Shown here: positions 36,720 through 45,624 of the stretch, one piece after another
How the letters are laid out: every line of letters begins with the position of its first letter
Numbering within the stretch: the stretch's first letter is position 1
Source of the DNA: Phytohalomonas tamaricis
GTDB taxonomy: Bacteria > Pseudomonadota > Gammaproteobacteria > Pseudomonadales > Halomonadaceae
NCBI RefSeq assembly: GCF_003012345.1
Contig: NZ_PVRV01000020.1
Span: 124,001 to 188,000, forward strand
DNA length: 64,000 nucleotides
Direction of reading: 5' to 3'
Made by a program: the position numbers and the translations under genes
The notes under the pieces: generated by a model
The model's input: the letters and a program-made list of their open reading frames with translations, nothing else
Database searches by the model: none
Told to the model about the DNA's origin: nothing

Positions 36720-38462
36720 TCATGCCCCCTGCTCACTGAACTGAATATTGTACAGCGCAGCGTATGCTCCGCCCTCTTCAAGCAGCTGGGCATGCGTTCC
36801 CGATTCGATGATCTCGCCTTGATCCATGACCAGAATACGATCGGCGCGCTCAATGGTCGAAAGCCGGTGTGCGATCACGAAAGTTGTGCGTCCCTTGCAT
36901 ACCTCCTCCAAGGCACGCTGAATATAACGCTCAGATTCCGTATCCAGGGCAGATGTTGCCTCGTCCAGAATCAGGATAGGTGCATCTTTGAAAATCGCAC
37001 GCGCAATGGCCATGCGCTGGCGCTGCCCTCCGGAGAGCATGACACCATTATCGCCGATAACGGTGTCATAGCCCTTCGGCAAGCGGCTGATGAACTCATC
37101 GGCATATGCAGCCTTGGCAGCGGCAATAATGCGCTCATGCGATGCGCCCGGCTGCCCATAGGCAATATTTTCAGCCACTGTGGTATTGAAAAGCGTTACC
37201 TGCTGCGTGACGAGGGAAATCTGACGCCGCAACGCCTTGAGATCATAATCATCAAGCTTCACACCATCGATCAGAATACGTCCCGAGGTAGGCTGATAGA
37301 ACCGTGGCATTAGCCCAATCAGAGTCGACTTCCCCGCACCAGAGCGTCCTACCAGCGCAATCATCTCACCTGGCGAAACTGTGAGGTCGATATTTTTCAA
37401 AGCATCGCTCTGTTCAGGCGCATAGCGGAAGCTGACCTGCTCCAGTGTCACTTCGCCCTTGGCACGACCAGGGTCGTAGCTTCCCTCATCAGGTTCCGTC
37501 TGACTATCGAGCAGAGAAAATATTTCCTGTGACGCAGCCAGGCCTCTCTGAATCAAGCCGTTAATCTCGGTCAATGACTTGATCGGCTTGGCCATCATTG
37601 ATGCCGCAGTGATAAAGGCCACAAACGCGCCTGCACTCATGTTAGCCATCAGCTCTGGTGCCATGGCCAACCAGACCAGCAGAGCCAGCGATACAGCAAC
37701 CAGCGTCTGAATAACGGGCGCACTGACCGCCTTGGTCAATGCCACTTTCATGCTTTGTGCACGGTTGTATTCGCTGGCGGCATTGAAACGCTCGTACTCG
37801 AACGTTTCAGCGCCGTGCGTACGAACCACGCGGTAGCCCGAGATAGCCTCGGAGGCAACATGGGTCACATCACCGACAGATTTTTGAATACGCCGCGACA
37901 AGCGCCGGAACCGCCTGCTGGCATAAGCCACCACGCCACCGATAATCGGCGTCACCGCAATGAATATCAGGGTCAGCTTCCAGTTTGTCCAAAACAGATA
38001 ACCCGTCAATCCCAGCACGAAAAAGCCTTCCTGCAAGATAACCGTTAATGCTTTGGTTACGGCGCCGGTTACCTGCTCGACATGGTAGGTGACGCGTGAA
38101 ATCAGATGACCACTGGAGTGCTCATCGAAGAAACGTCCCGGCAGCTTCAACATCTTTCCGAACAGCGACATACGCAGCGCATGAACGACATTTCGGGCCA
38201 CGGACTCCATGAAATAGGTACCGAGGAATGTGCCGACACCTCGCGCACCAAACATGCAAATCACGAACAACGGCATGAGTAGACGAAAATCAGCCGTCGG
38301 CTCCTGAATGCCATTGATCAGGCGCTTCATCATTTCTGCCAGCGCGGTACTTGAAGCGGCATAAATAATGTATCCCACTACCGCAGCTGCAAATGCCTTC
38401 CAGTGCGGTTTGACATAGCGCAACAGACGCAAATAAAGGGTCCAGCTAGAGGGTTGCTTCAC
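36720..38462 (-). CDS. msbA: Lipid A export ABC transporter MsbA
   Basis: Flips lipid A-core across the inner membrane. 580 residues: six membrane helices in the first ~320 residues, then a nucleotide-binding domain with Walker A GRSGAGKST (~373), signature LSGGQRQRMAIARA (~475) and Walker B ILILDEATSALD (~498). The start is GTG 38462, supported by AGGAG five bases upstream. Lies between exbD and lpxK. Confidence 0.96.
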   Translation of the reverse strand: MKQPSSWTLYLRLLRYVKPHWKAFAAAVVGYIIYAASSTALAEMMKRLINGIQEPTADFRLLMPLFVICMFGARGVGTFLGTYFMESVARNVVHALRMSLFGKMLKLPGRFFDEHSSGHLISRVTYHVEQVTGAVTKALTVILQEGFFVLGLTGYLFWTNWKLTLIFIAVTPIIGGVVAYASRRFRRLSRRIQKSVGDVTHVASEAISGYRVVRTHGAETFEYERFNAASEYNRAQSMKVALTKAVSAPVIQTLVAVSLALLVWLAMAPELMANMSAGAFVAFITAASMMAKPIKSLTEINGLIQRGLAASQEIFSLLDSQTEPDEGSYDPGRAKGEVTLEQVSFRYAPEQSDALKNIDLTVSPGEMIALVGRSGAGKSTLIGLMPRFYQPTSGRILIDGVKLDDYDLKALRRQISLVTQQVTLFNTTVAENIAYGQPGASHERIIAAAKAAYADEFISRLPKGYDTVIGDNGVMLSGGQRQRMAIARAIFKDAPILILDEATSALDTESERYIQRALEEVCKGRTTFVIAHRLSTIERADRILVMDQGEIIESGTHAQLLEEGGAYAALYNIQFSEQGA

Positions 38463-38470
38463 GAATGCTC

Positions 38471-38881
38471 CTAGCGGGAGTCATCACCCAAACGGGTGCT
38501 GATACGAATATGTTGGATTCCCAGCGTACCGGCAATATCCATTACCGTGACAACACGCTGATGTTCAGTATGTCCATCGGCTTCGATGATTACGCCATGC
38601 GCGCGCGCCGCATCTCGCTTCGTTTCCAATGCCGAACGCAACGTATCGGCAGATACAGGCTGCTCATTCAAGCGATAGCGGCCATCTGCAGTAATCTCGA
38701 TGACAATCGGTGCCGCTTCAACGGCAGAGCTACTGGAAGCAGAAGGAAGTTCCAGCTCCAACGCCTTGCGCGCATCAAAGGTGGTCGACACCATGAAAAA
38801 GATCAGCAGCAGGAAGACGACATCGATCAGTGGCGTCAGATTGAGTTCAACCGGTGTACGGCGGCGCCTAGCAAACTTCAC
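38471..38881 (-). CDS. ExbD/TolR-type protein (second ExbBD pair)
   Basis: 136 residues. A short basic N-terminus precedes a single membrane helix with LNLTPLIDVVFLLLIFFMV, including the conserved membrane Asp, then a periplasmic domain ending in an AGTLGIQHIRIST stretch. The start is a GTG (38881) that overlaps the exbB stop by 4 bases, with GGGAGA ahead; a longer frame to 39037 is only an overlap with exbB. With the ExbB-like gene upstream it forms the pair that precedes msbA in many Pseudomonas-like genomes. No TonB gene is attached, so its partner is unknown. Confidence 0.9.
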   Translation of the reverse strand: MKFARRRRTPVELNLTPLIDVVFLLLIFFMVSTTFDARKALELELPSASSSSAVEAAPIVIEITADGRYRLNEQPVSADTLRSALETKRDAARAHGVIIEADGHTEHQRVVTVMDIAGTLGIQHIRISTRLGDDSR

Positions 38882-39516
38882 GTGTTCATCTCCCGCCGCC
38901 CAGCCAAGGTTAACTCCCCCGAGTGGTGGGCCAGAAACTCCACAACCTGGCCTGCCTGTTCCTCCATACGTACCGTGATGAACTCGACACGACGCTCGAA
39001 GTAGCGATGAAATATCAATGCGGGAATAGCCACACACAACCCTGCCGCAGTGGTCACCAATGCCTGGGATATTCCACCTGCAAGCTGACTGGCACGCTCA
39101 GCGCTACCCGCATCGACAATGACTTGGAAGACCTCGATCATCCCCACGACCGTACCTAAAAGCCCAAGCAGCGGAGCAATCGATGCAATCGTGCCCAGCG
39201 GACTCAAAAAACGCTCCATATCATGGATCACAGCTTGTGCAGCATCTTCAAGACGTGAGCGAACCTGTTCGTGCCCAAGGCGGGTATTGCGCAGTCCAGC
39301 CGCCAGCACACGCCCTAGCGGCGAGTGGTGTTCAAGCTGATCGAGATCGACCTGACCACGACCAATCTGTTCGCAGACTTCCTGCCCTAAACCCCTTGGC
39401 GCAATACGCTCAGGACGCAGTGCCCACAACCGCTCCAGAATAATAGCCAAGGCCACCAGAGAGCAGGCAATGATAGGCAGCATCAAGACGCCACCAGAAA
39501 TCAGCGCATCGAGCAA
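38878..39516 (-). CDS. ExbB/TolQ-type proton-channel protein (second ExbBD pair)
   Basis: 212 residues with three membrane helices: one near ~10-30, two in the MotA/TolQ/ExbB domain (~105-175), with PLLGLLGTVVGMIEVF and AGGISQALVTTAAGL. It is probably an ion-driven motor subunit for the ExbD-like partner. It follows comEC by 27 bases and overlaps the ExbD-like gene, in the long envelope operon. Confidence 0.9.
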   Translation of the reverse strand: MLDALISGGVLMLPIIACSLVALAIILERLWALRPERIAPRGLGQEVCEQIGRGQVDLDQLEHHSPLGRVLAAGLRNTRLGHEQVRSRLEDAAQAVIHDMERFLSPLGTIASIAPLLGLLGTVVGMIEVFQVIVDAGSAERASQLAGGISQALVTTAAGLCVAIPALIFHRYFERRVEFITVRMEEQAGQVVEFLAHHSGELTLAGRREMNT

Positions 39517-39543
39517 GGCTTGCTCCTCATGTTTTAATGACCG

Positions 39544-41823
39544 TCAGAACGCGGATTCTACCCCAACGCAGCCTCCTTCGACACCGGCCTGTGACCGCAT
39601 CGCATCGACGCTGATAACGCCTGCGTTGAAGTGAAATCTTACCGCTCCATCAATGGCCGTATTCCACAGACAGCTTCCCTGACGCGAGAAGCGACGCACC
39701 ACTTCATCATGAGGATGGTGATACGCGCTGAGGTAGCCTGCACTAAATATCACATGACGCGGCTTGGCGCGGATAACGAAGGCACGCGATGAGCTTGTAT
39801 TGCTACCGTGATGTCCCGCCACCAAGAGATCGACAGGTTCATCCAGAAATTCGAAAAGTCGCTTTTCGATGTCAATGCCAGCATCACCGGTGATCAATAC
39901 GCGCGCATGGCTGTTCTCAATCAAGAGTACACATGAGCGATCGTTCTCACCCTCAGGCAACATGCGTGGCGACAATGGCCAGAGAAAACGAAAGGTGACG
40001 CCATCGACACGCCAAGCCTCTCCGGCACGGCACGGTTTGACATCAGAAGCGGCAATAGTCGTCTGTGTAGGCGCACGCCACTGTCCGACATCATGTAATG
40101 ATTGCAGTGCAGCCACACCACCGGAGTGATCGTTGTCAGCGTGGCTGACAACGACGGTATCGAAATGCTGGCGCGCTGCCCATAGCGTACTCAACGGTGT
40201 GAATCCTGAGCGAAGCTTTGGCCCCGTATCGAACATCAGGCGGTAGTGAGTGGTCTCGACCACCACAAGCTCACCCTGCCCTACATCATGAACCGTGACA
40301 TCAAATACTCCGGGTTCCACCTTGGGCGGTGCCGCCCAAAACAAAACGGGAACGAGACTAAGGGCGGCGAGACATCGCCAGCGAAAGCTCAACCCGGGAA
40401 GCAAGGCAAGAACCGCCCATAACCCAAGCACACAAGCGAAGGGAAGCACCTGCCATGCCGGCAATTGCCAAGCTGGCATGTGACCCGCCAGTAAGTCGAG
40501 CCCATAGAGCATGCCTTCCAGCGCCCAGCCAAACAGCTGCCAGCACGCTTCGGCCAGTAACGGCCACCCGGCCAGCACCCACCCAAGTAGTCCCAACGGT
40601 ACCAGCACGAAAGTGACCCAGGGCACAGCAACCAGATTAATCACAAACGATAGCGGGACTAAACGACCAAATATCAGCAGGACAGCGGCCCCTGTCGCCA
40701 GCGTTAAAAGCCACTGCGTGCGTAAAAGTGCCACGCTCTTGCTAGGCGGTGGCCGCCAGCGCCAGGCTAGAATCAAGACAGCGACGGCACCGAAGGAGAG
40801 CCATAGGCCGCTGCGATGAATAGCATTCGGCGTAAGCACCATGATCAGCAGCAGCGCTAACCACCATCCCTGCCAGACACCTGGCGCATGGCGACCGCTG
40901 GCGACCCATAGCGCCACAGACACCATGATCGCAGCCCGCACGGCAGCCGGACCAAAACCCGCTAGCCCGGCATAGAGTAACGCCGCAATACCTGCAACGA
41001 GCCAGGGCCAATCCATGGCTCGCCAGCGACGAGGGAAAGCCAGCCGAGCCATCAGACGACTCAGAAATAATGCGGCAAAGGCCACTAGTCCAACGTGAAG
41101 ACCGGAAATCACCATTAAATGCGTGGTTCCGGTATCGGCAAGCAGATCCCACTCATCACGGGATAACGCCTCGCCCTCGCCGAGGGTCAGCGCGGACAGC
41201 CAGCGCCGCGTATTCTCGTTATCGACATGGCGTGCAAGATAAGCACGAGCTGCCACCCTCCATCCCTCAGGACTGGATAGCAGACGCGATTGCTCTGCCA
41301 ACCGTACATAGCCTGTCGCGCCATAGCCTTCGTGGGTGAGCCAAGCGGCATAATCGAATGCGTGAGGATTGGCATAACCATGGGGAGGCTTCAGCCGAGC
41401 GACAAGTTGCCAACGCTCGCCTACATTAAGCGGTGGTGCCTGATGCCAGTTGAGCCGGACACGTCCCAGACGATGGCAGGGCCGCAAATCATTCTCGCCA
41501 GGCTGGCACTGCTCGACGCGAACACTTAAGCGTGTACTCTGCGCTTGAACGGATAACGCCTCTATGCGCCCTGATAAGGTCACATCCTGCCCCGCCAACC
41601 CATCGGCGAGTCGGGAATCCTGGGCAATCATGGATGACCCGCTACACCATGCCAGGGTGAGCAAGCAACAAAGAAACAGCCACTGGCGACCGGCAAGTGC
41701 CAAAAGGCATATCATCGCCCATAACGTGAGCCATGACGATTGAACATGGGCGCTCAACCAGGCACCTGTAAGTGCCGATAATGCCAACAAGGGCAAAATG
41801 CCGACTCGGGCTATAACGGACAT
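39544..41823 (-). CDS. comEC: ComEC/Rec2 DNA-internalisation competence protein
   Basis: 759 residues. An N-terminal membrane region with an OB-like periplasmic part is followed by the multi-helix Competence domain (~200-480) and a C-terminal metallo-beta-lactamase-like domain (~500-750) with VSHADNDHSGG and LVAGHHGS. ComEC forms the inner-membrane channel for single-stranded DNA in natural transformation. Length is normal and the gene looks intact. It is the first gene of the series down to murB. Confidence 0.95.
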   Translation of the reverse strand: MSVIARVGILPLLALSALTGAWLSAHVQSSWLTLWAMICLLALAGRQWLFLCCLLTLAWCSGSSMIAQDSRLADGLAGQDVTLSGRIEALSVQAQSTRLSVRVEQCQPGENDLRPCHRLGRVRLNWHQAPPLNVGERWQLVARLKPPHGYANPHAFDYAAWLTHEGYGATGYVRLAEQSRLLSSPEGWRVAARAYLARHVDNENTRRWLSALTLGEGEALSRDEWDLLADTGTTHLMVISGLHVGLVAFAALFLSRLMARLAFPRRWRAMDWPWLVAGIAALLYAGLAGFGPAAVRAAIMVSVALWVASGRHAPGVWQGWWLALLLIMVLTPNAIHRSGLWLSFGAVAVLILAWRWRPPPSKSVALLRTQWLLTLATGAAVLLIFGRLVPLSFVINLVAVPWVTFVLVPLGLLGWVLAGWPLLAEACWQLFGWALEGMLYGLDLLAGHMPAWQLPAWQVLPFACVLGLWAVLALLPGLSFRWRCLAALSLVPVLFWAAPPKVEPGVFDVTVHDVGQGELVVVETTHYRLMFDTGPKLRSGFTPLSTLWAARQHFDTVVVSHADNDHSGGVAALQSLHDVGQWRAPTQTTIAASDVKPCRAGEAWRVDGVTFRFLWPLSPRMLPEGENDRSCVLLIENSHARVLITGDAGIDIEKRLFEFLDEPVDLLVAGHHGSNTSSSRAFVIRAKPRHVIFSAGYLSAYHHPHDEVVRRFSRQGSCLWNTAIDGAVRFHFNAGVISVDAMRSQAGVEGGCVGVESAF

Positions 41824-41891
41824 ACGTTTCCCGGTGTAGAGAAGCCAGAAACGCCTAGAAACATCAATGAATAGCCGCTGAAGCGGTAACT

Positions 41892-42461
41892 ATGGATAAT
41901 GGACCCTGTCACTTTGCCACGACCTTCGCTATGCCTCGTCGATTGATTCAACGTTATCTGCCAGCTCCGGAAACGCTTCACAGCCACAAGTCGCTGCGTT
42001 TTATGCGTCACTTGATAGGCAATCCGTTGCTATGGCAGGTTTCCCGACAGAGCGTGGGCAATGCATTCATGGTCGGGCTATTTTGTGCGCTGCTGCCGAT
42101 TCCTGGCCAGATGCTGGTCGCCGCTTTCGGTGCTTGGCTATTGCGATGCAATTTACCGCTGGCCGTGGCCCTCGTATGGGTAACCAATCCGCTGACAATG
42201 CCCGTCGTGTTCTATATGACGTACATGGCTGGCACATGGCTGCTCAACACCCCGCCACGACACATGCCGGATCATTTGAGTGCGCAATGGTTCGCCACCC
42301 AACTGGCAGATATCATGCCAGCGCTGTTTCTAGGCTCACTGGTCTGTGCAATAACTATCGGCCTTACCAGTAACATCTTGATTCGTCTGCTCTGGCGCTG
42401 GCATATCATGTGGAGCTGGCACCGCCGTCAAAAAAGACGGCAGCGTAACCAGGCGAAATAA
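41892..42461 (+). CDS. DUF2062 domain membrane protein
   Basis: 189 residues. The conserved N-terminal block PRRLIQRYLPAPETL with HKSLRF, then two or three hydrophobic segments (~60-80, ~85-105, ~140-165) and a basic C-terminus. The family is of unknown function in the inner membrane. The start is uncertain: the ATG at 41931 matches the family N-terminus (MPRRL) but has no ribosome binding site, while the ATG at 41892 is only slightly better supplied. It is divergent from comEC, as in Pseudomonas. Confidence 0.82.
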   Translation: MDNGPCHFATTFAMPRRLIQRYLPAPETLHSHKSLRFMRHLIGNPLLWQVSRQSVGNAFMVGLFCALLPIPGQMLVAAFGAWLLRCNLPLAVALVWVTNPLTMPVVFYMTYMAGTWLLNTPPRHMPDHLSAQWFATQLADIMPALFLGSLVCAITIGLTSNILIRLLWRWHIMWSWHRRQKRRQRNQAK

Positions 42462-42484
42462 ACTAGATGGAGGGAGAAAAGATA

Positions 42485-42506
42485 CCGGTGCATGATCATG
42501 CACCGG
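42485..42506. terminator. 22-bp perfect palindrome between DUF2062 and lolD
   Basis: CCGGTGCATGATCATGCACCGG reads the same on both strands and lies between two convergent gene ends. As RNA it gives a 9-bp stem with a 4-base loop. No long T-run follows, so it is either a weak bidirectional terminator or a protein-binding palindrome. Confidence 0.55.
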
Positions 42507-42512
42507 CACAGT

Positions 42513-43196
42513 TTATGGCGTTTGTGTCAGTCGACCATTATCAAGATGCAGGATGCGATCCTGATGAGCCGCGAGTGCAGGATCATGGGTGACAATCACA
42601 AAGGCACTCTTGCTGTTTTCAGCAATACCATCCATCAGCCTAAGAATATTTGCCGCTGTGGTCTGATCCAGATTACCGGTTGGCTCATCCATCAGCACCA
42701 AGCTCGGATCAGTGACCAAGGCGCGCGCAATGGCAACGCGTTGGCGCTCACCGCCCGATAGCTCGCCCGGCTTATGCTCACCGCGCGCCTGCATCCCCAC
42801 CTGACCAAGCAGTTCTACTGCCCGGACCTTGGCCTGTGCACGCGTCTGACCTCGAATGATCAAAGGCATCGCCACATTCTCGATCGCAGTAAACTCGGCC
42901 AGTAGATGATGAAACTGATAGACGAAACCGATATGACGATTACGGAAAGTGCCTTTTGCGGTCTCTGACAGGCCAAGCAATGACTTGCCAGCGATACGAA
43001 CATCACCAGAGCTTGGGCTATCCAGCCCCCCGAGCAAATTCAGTAATGTCGTCTTGCCCGAGCCCGACGTGCCGACAATGGCAACACGCTCACCAGCACG
43101 CACCTCCAATGAAAGCTGATCGAGGACAGTCAAATCCTGCGGCCCCTCACGGTAGACCTTGACCAGATTGTGGCATTGCAACATGACATCATTCAT
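42513..43196 (-). CDS. lolD: Lipoprotein-releasing ABC transporter ATPase LolD
   Basis: ATPase that drives release of outer-membrane lipoproteins from the inner membrane to LolA. 227 residues with Walker A VGTSGSGKTTLLN, signature LSGGERQRVAIARAL and Walker B LVLMDEPTGNLD. Frames further upstream are overlap artefacts; the ATG at 43196 overlaps the permease stop by 8 bases, with a second in-frame ATG four codons on. Confidence 0.96.
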   Translation of the reverse strand: MNDVMLQCHNLVKVYREGPQDLTVLDQLSLEVRAGERVAIVGTSGSGKTTLLNLLGGLDSPSSGDVRIAGKSLLGLSETAKGTFRNRHIGFVYQFHHLLAEFTAIENVAMPLIIRGQTRAQAKVRAVELLGQVGMQARGEHKPGELSGGERQRVAIARALVTDPSLVLMDEPTGNLDQTTAANILRLMDGIAENSKSAFVIVTHDPALAAHQDRILHLDNGRLTQTP

Positions 43197-44427
43197 AGCG
43201 CAGGACCTCCGCAGGCTGGACACGAGCGGCGCGCCATGCCGGATAAAGCGTAGACAGGAAACTCAGCACAAAAGCGACAGCCGTGACTATCCCAACATCG
43301 GAGGCTTCCAGACGTGAAGGCAAGTAGCTTATGAAATAAACATTGGGATCAAGGAACTGAATACCGAACACGGCTTCAACCCAGGCAATAATATCGGCTA
43401 CTGTCAATGCCAGGATGACGCCAATCACGATACCTAGCACAATGCCAATCAGCCCAATCGTCAGACCCTGAACAATGAAGATGCCCATGATGGTCCGCGG
43501 CTTCGCGCCGAGGGTGCGCAGTATGGCGATGTCGGCATGCTTATCGGTAACGACCATGACCAAAGTAGAAACGATGTTGAACGCTGCCACAGCAACAATC
43601 ACCATCAATAGCAGCCCAATCATGCGCTTTTCCATCTGGATCGCCTGGAACAGGTTGCCCTGGGTATAAGTCCAGTCGATACCGCGATACCCCGGCGGCA
43701 GATCATTAACGATGTCACGCGTAACCGCATGCGCCTGGAAGAGATCATCGAGCTTGAGACGAATCCCCTGCGGGCTATCCATTCGTGCCAATGCCTGCAT
43801 ATCGTCAATACTGGCATAGGCTAGACTTCCATCAATCTGCGCGCCTACCTTGAATATACCGGAAACAGTAAAACGCTTGAGGCGTGGAAAGACGCCTCCT
43901 GGCGTAATCGATGCCTCAGGGACAAGCAACGTGACACGATCACCCAGACCAACGCCGAGGTTCCGGGCCAGCAGTTCGCCAAGCACAATGTTCCACTGCC
44001 CCGGCTTTAAGTCATCCAGGCTCCCGGCAATCATATGATCACCGAGTATCGAGACGTTTCTCTCCGCGGCTGGCTCAATACCTTCAACCATAGCGCCCTG
44101 GGTGCGTCCGCCCACCGAGAACATGCCCTGTTGCTCGACATAAGGCGCGGCAGCCTGAACGTGAGGATAACGCTTTAACTTATCGGCAAGCGCTTGCCAG
44201 TTATCAATACCGTTCTGAGCCTCGATACGGGTATGCGGCACCATCCCCAACACACGACTACGCAGTTCGTGATCAAAGCCATTCATGACGGAAAGAACGA
44301 GAATCAGCACGGCCACCCCGAGGGTGAGCCCAAGCATTGAGGTCAAAGAAATAAACGAGATAAAGTGATTTCGTCGTTTGGCCCGTGTATAGCGCAGGCC
44401 AATCAGGAAGGGTATGCGATCCAGCAT
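43189..44427 (-). CDS. Lipoprotein-releasing ABC transporter permease (LolC/LolF type)
   Basis: 412 residues. One N-terminal membrane helix (~23-48), a large periplasmic domain, and three C-terminal helices (~270-400), ending LYPAWRAARVQPAEVLRYE. The LolC-type hook around VPEASITPGGVFP, which recruits LolA, is present. Only one permease gene precedes lolD, and no lolE is visible here. This fits the LolF arrangement, in which a homodimer replaces LolC/LolE, unless a second gene lies elsewhere. The ATG at 44427 is chosen by fit to the family; the ORF extends to 44493. Confidence 0.88.
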   Translation of the reverse strand: MLDRIPFLIGLRYTRAKRRNHFISFISLTSMLGLTLGVAVLILVLSVMNGFDHELRSRVLGMVPHTRIEAQNGIDNWQALADKLKRYPHVQAAAPYVEQQGMFSVGGRTQGAMVEGIEPAAERNVSILGDHMIAGSLDDLKPGQWNIVLGELLARNLGVGLGDRVTLLVPEASITPGGVFPRLKRFTVSGIFKVGAQIDGSLAYASIDDMQALARMDSPQGIRLKLDDLFQAHAVTRDIVNDLPPGYRGIDWTYTQGNLFQAIQMEKRMIGLLLMVIVAVAAFNIVSTLVMVVTDKHADIAILRTLGAKPRTIMGIFIVQGLTIGLIGIVLGIVIGVILALTVADIIAWVEAVFGIQFLDPNVYFISYLPSRLEASDVGIVTAVAFVLSFLSTLYPAWRAARVQPAEVLRYE

Positions 44428-44579
44428 TGAGTCTTGTTCCTGTCTAGAGGATCGCCCATGGTACGAACTTTTCTCCTCCGGTGCACTGTTCACATAAAAT
44501 CTCTATCAATCCTCTCTGTTTAGGCGTTTTGAATCCTGCCGCAGCTGCTAGAATGCGCGCCAACTTTTGGGAGAATACC

Positions 44580-45614
44580 ATGCCAACCACGTTATTACCC
44601 GAGTGGCACCGCCAGGACGGAGTGCAACTGACATGGCCCACGCCGCAAAGCGACTGGGCGCCTTTGCTGGATCGCATCGAGGCGACCCTTGAAGCGATTG
44701 TAGTGGCCGTTGCAAGGCATGAGCGCGTCTTGATCGCAGCAGGTGATGAGGCCACAGCAGAGCAGTTGCGTATTCGCTTCGCCAATTTAGGAGTAGACAA
44801 CGGACAGCTCATTATTGCCGTTGCTCCGAGTGACGACACCTGGACACGCGACCATGGCCCGCTTGCCGTCGAGCGCGACGGCCACATCACCCTGCTTGAC
44901 TATCGCTTTACTGGCTGGGGCGGCAAGTTTCCTGCCGAACGTGACAACGCATTAACCCGTGCGTTACGTGACCAAAGCATATTTGCGAATGATGTCGAAA
45001 CCCACGAGATCGTCCTTGAGGGCGGCGCACTGGAAAGCGACGGTCAGGGCACCCTGCTGACGACAGAAGCCTGCCTTCTCAATAAAAACCGCAACCCGCA
45101 TCTATCTCGTGAGCAGATTGAAGCTCACCTGAGCGAGACGATGGGAATAAAGCGTGTACTGTGGCTCTCTCATGGCCATCTTGAAGGTGACGATACAGAC
45201 AGTCATATTGATACGTTGGCGCGCTTTTGCAATGAACATACCATCGCCTATGTGCGCTGCGATGAACCGTCAGATCCGCACTACCCTGATTTGAAAGCGA
45301 TGGAAGCAGAGCTTCACGCACTACGCCAGAACGATGGCACGCCGTATACCCTTATACCGCTGCCTTGGCCTCGCGCCTGCTTCGACCCGGAAGATGGCCA
45401 TCGCCTGCCGGCTACCTATGCCAACTTCCTGATCATCAACGATGCCGTGTTGTTACCCACTTATGCCGACCCTGCTGATATCGAAGCGTTAAAGGCGCTT
45501 GAAGCAGCGTTTCCAGACAGAACTATTATTCCAATCGATTGTCGTAGCGTGATCCGCCAACATGGCAGCCTTCACTGTCTGACCATGCAGCTACCATGCG
45601 GCACGCTTGCTTAA
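44580..45614 (+). CDS. aguA: Agmatine deiminase
   Basis: Converts agmatine to N-carbamoylputrescine in the arginine-decarboxylase route to putrescine. 344 residues of the peptidyl-arginine-deiminase fold. Visible are WTRDHGP (~96-102), the GG-ALESDGQGT region, and the catalytic Cys near 333 in HGSLHC. The chosen ATG follows GGGAGA; the ORF extends upstream to 44481 but that part is not family-like. Followed immediately by aguB. Confidence 0.95.
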   Translation: MPTTLLPEWHRQDGVQLTWPTPQSDWAPLLDRIEATLEAIVVAVARHERVLIAAGDEATAEQLRIRFANLGVDNGQLIIAVAPSDDTWTRDHGPLAVERDGHITLLDYRFTGWGGKFPAERDNALTRALRDQSIFANDVETHEIVLEGGALESDGQGTLLTTEACLLNKNRNPHLSREQIEAHLSETMGIKRVLWLSHGHLEGDDTDSHIDTLARFCNEHTIAYVRCDEPSDPHYPDLKAMEAELHALRQNDGTPYTLIPLPWPRACFDPEDGHRLPATYANFLIINDAVLLPTYADPADIEALKALEAAFPDRTIIPIDCRSVIRQHGSLHCLTMQLPCGTLA

Positions 45615-45624
45615 GGAGAGATTG

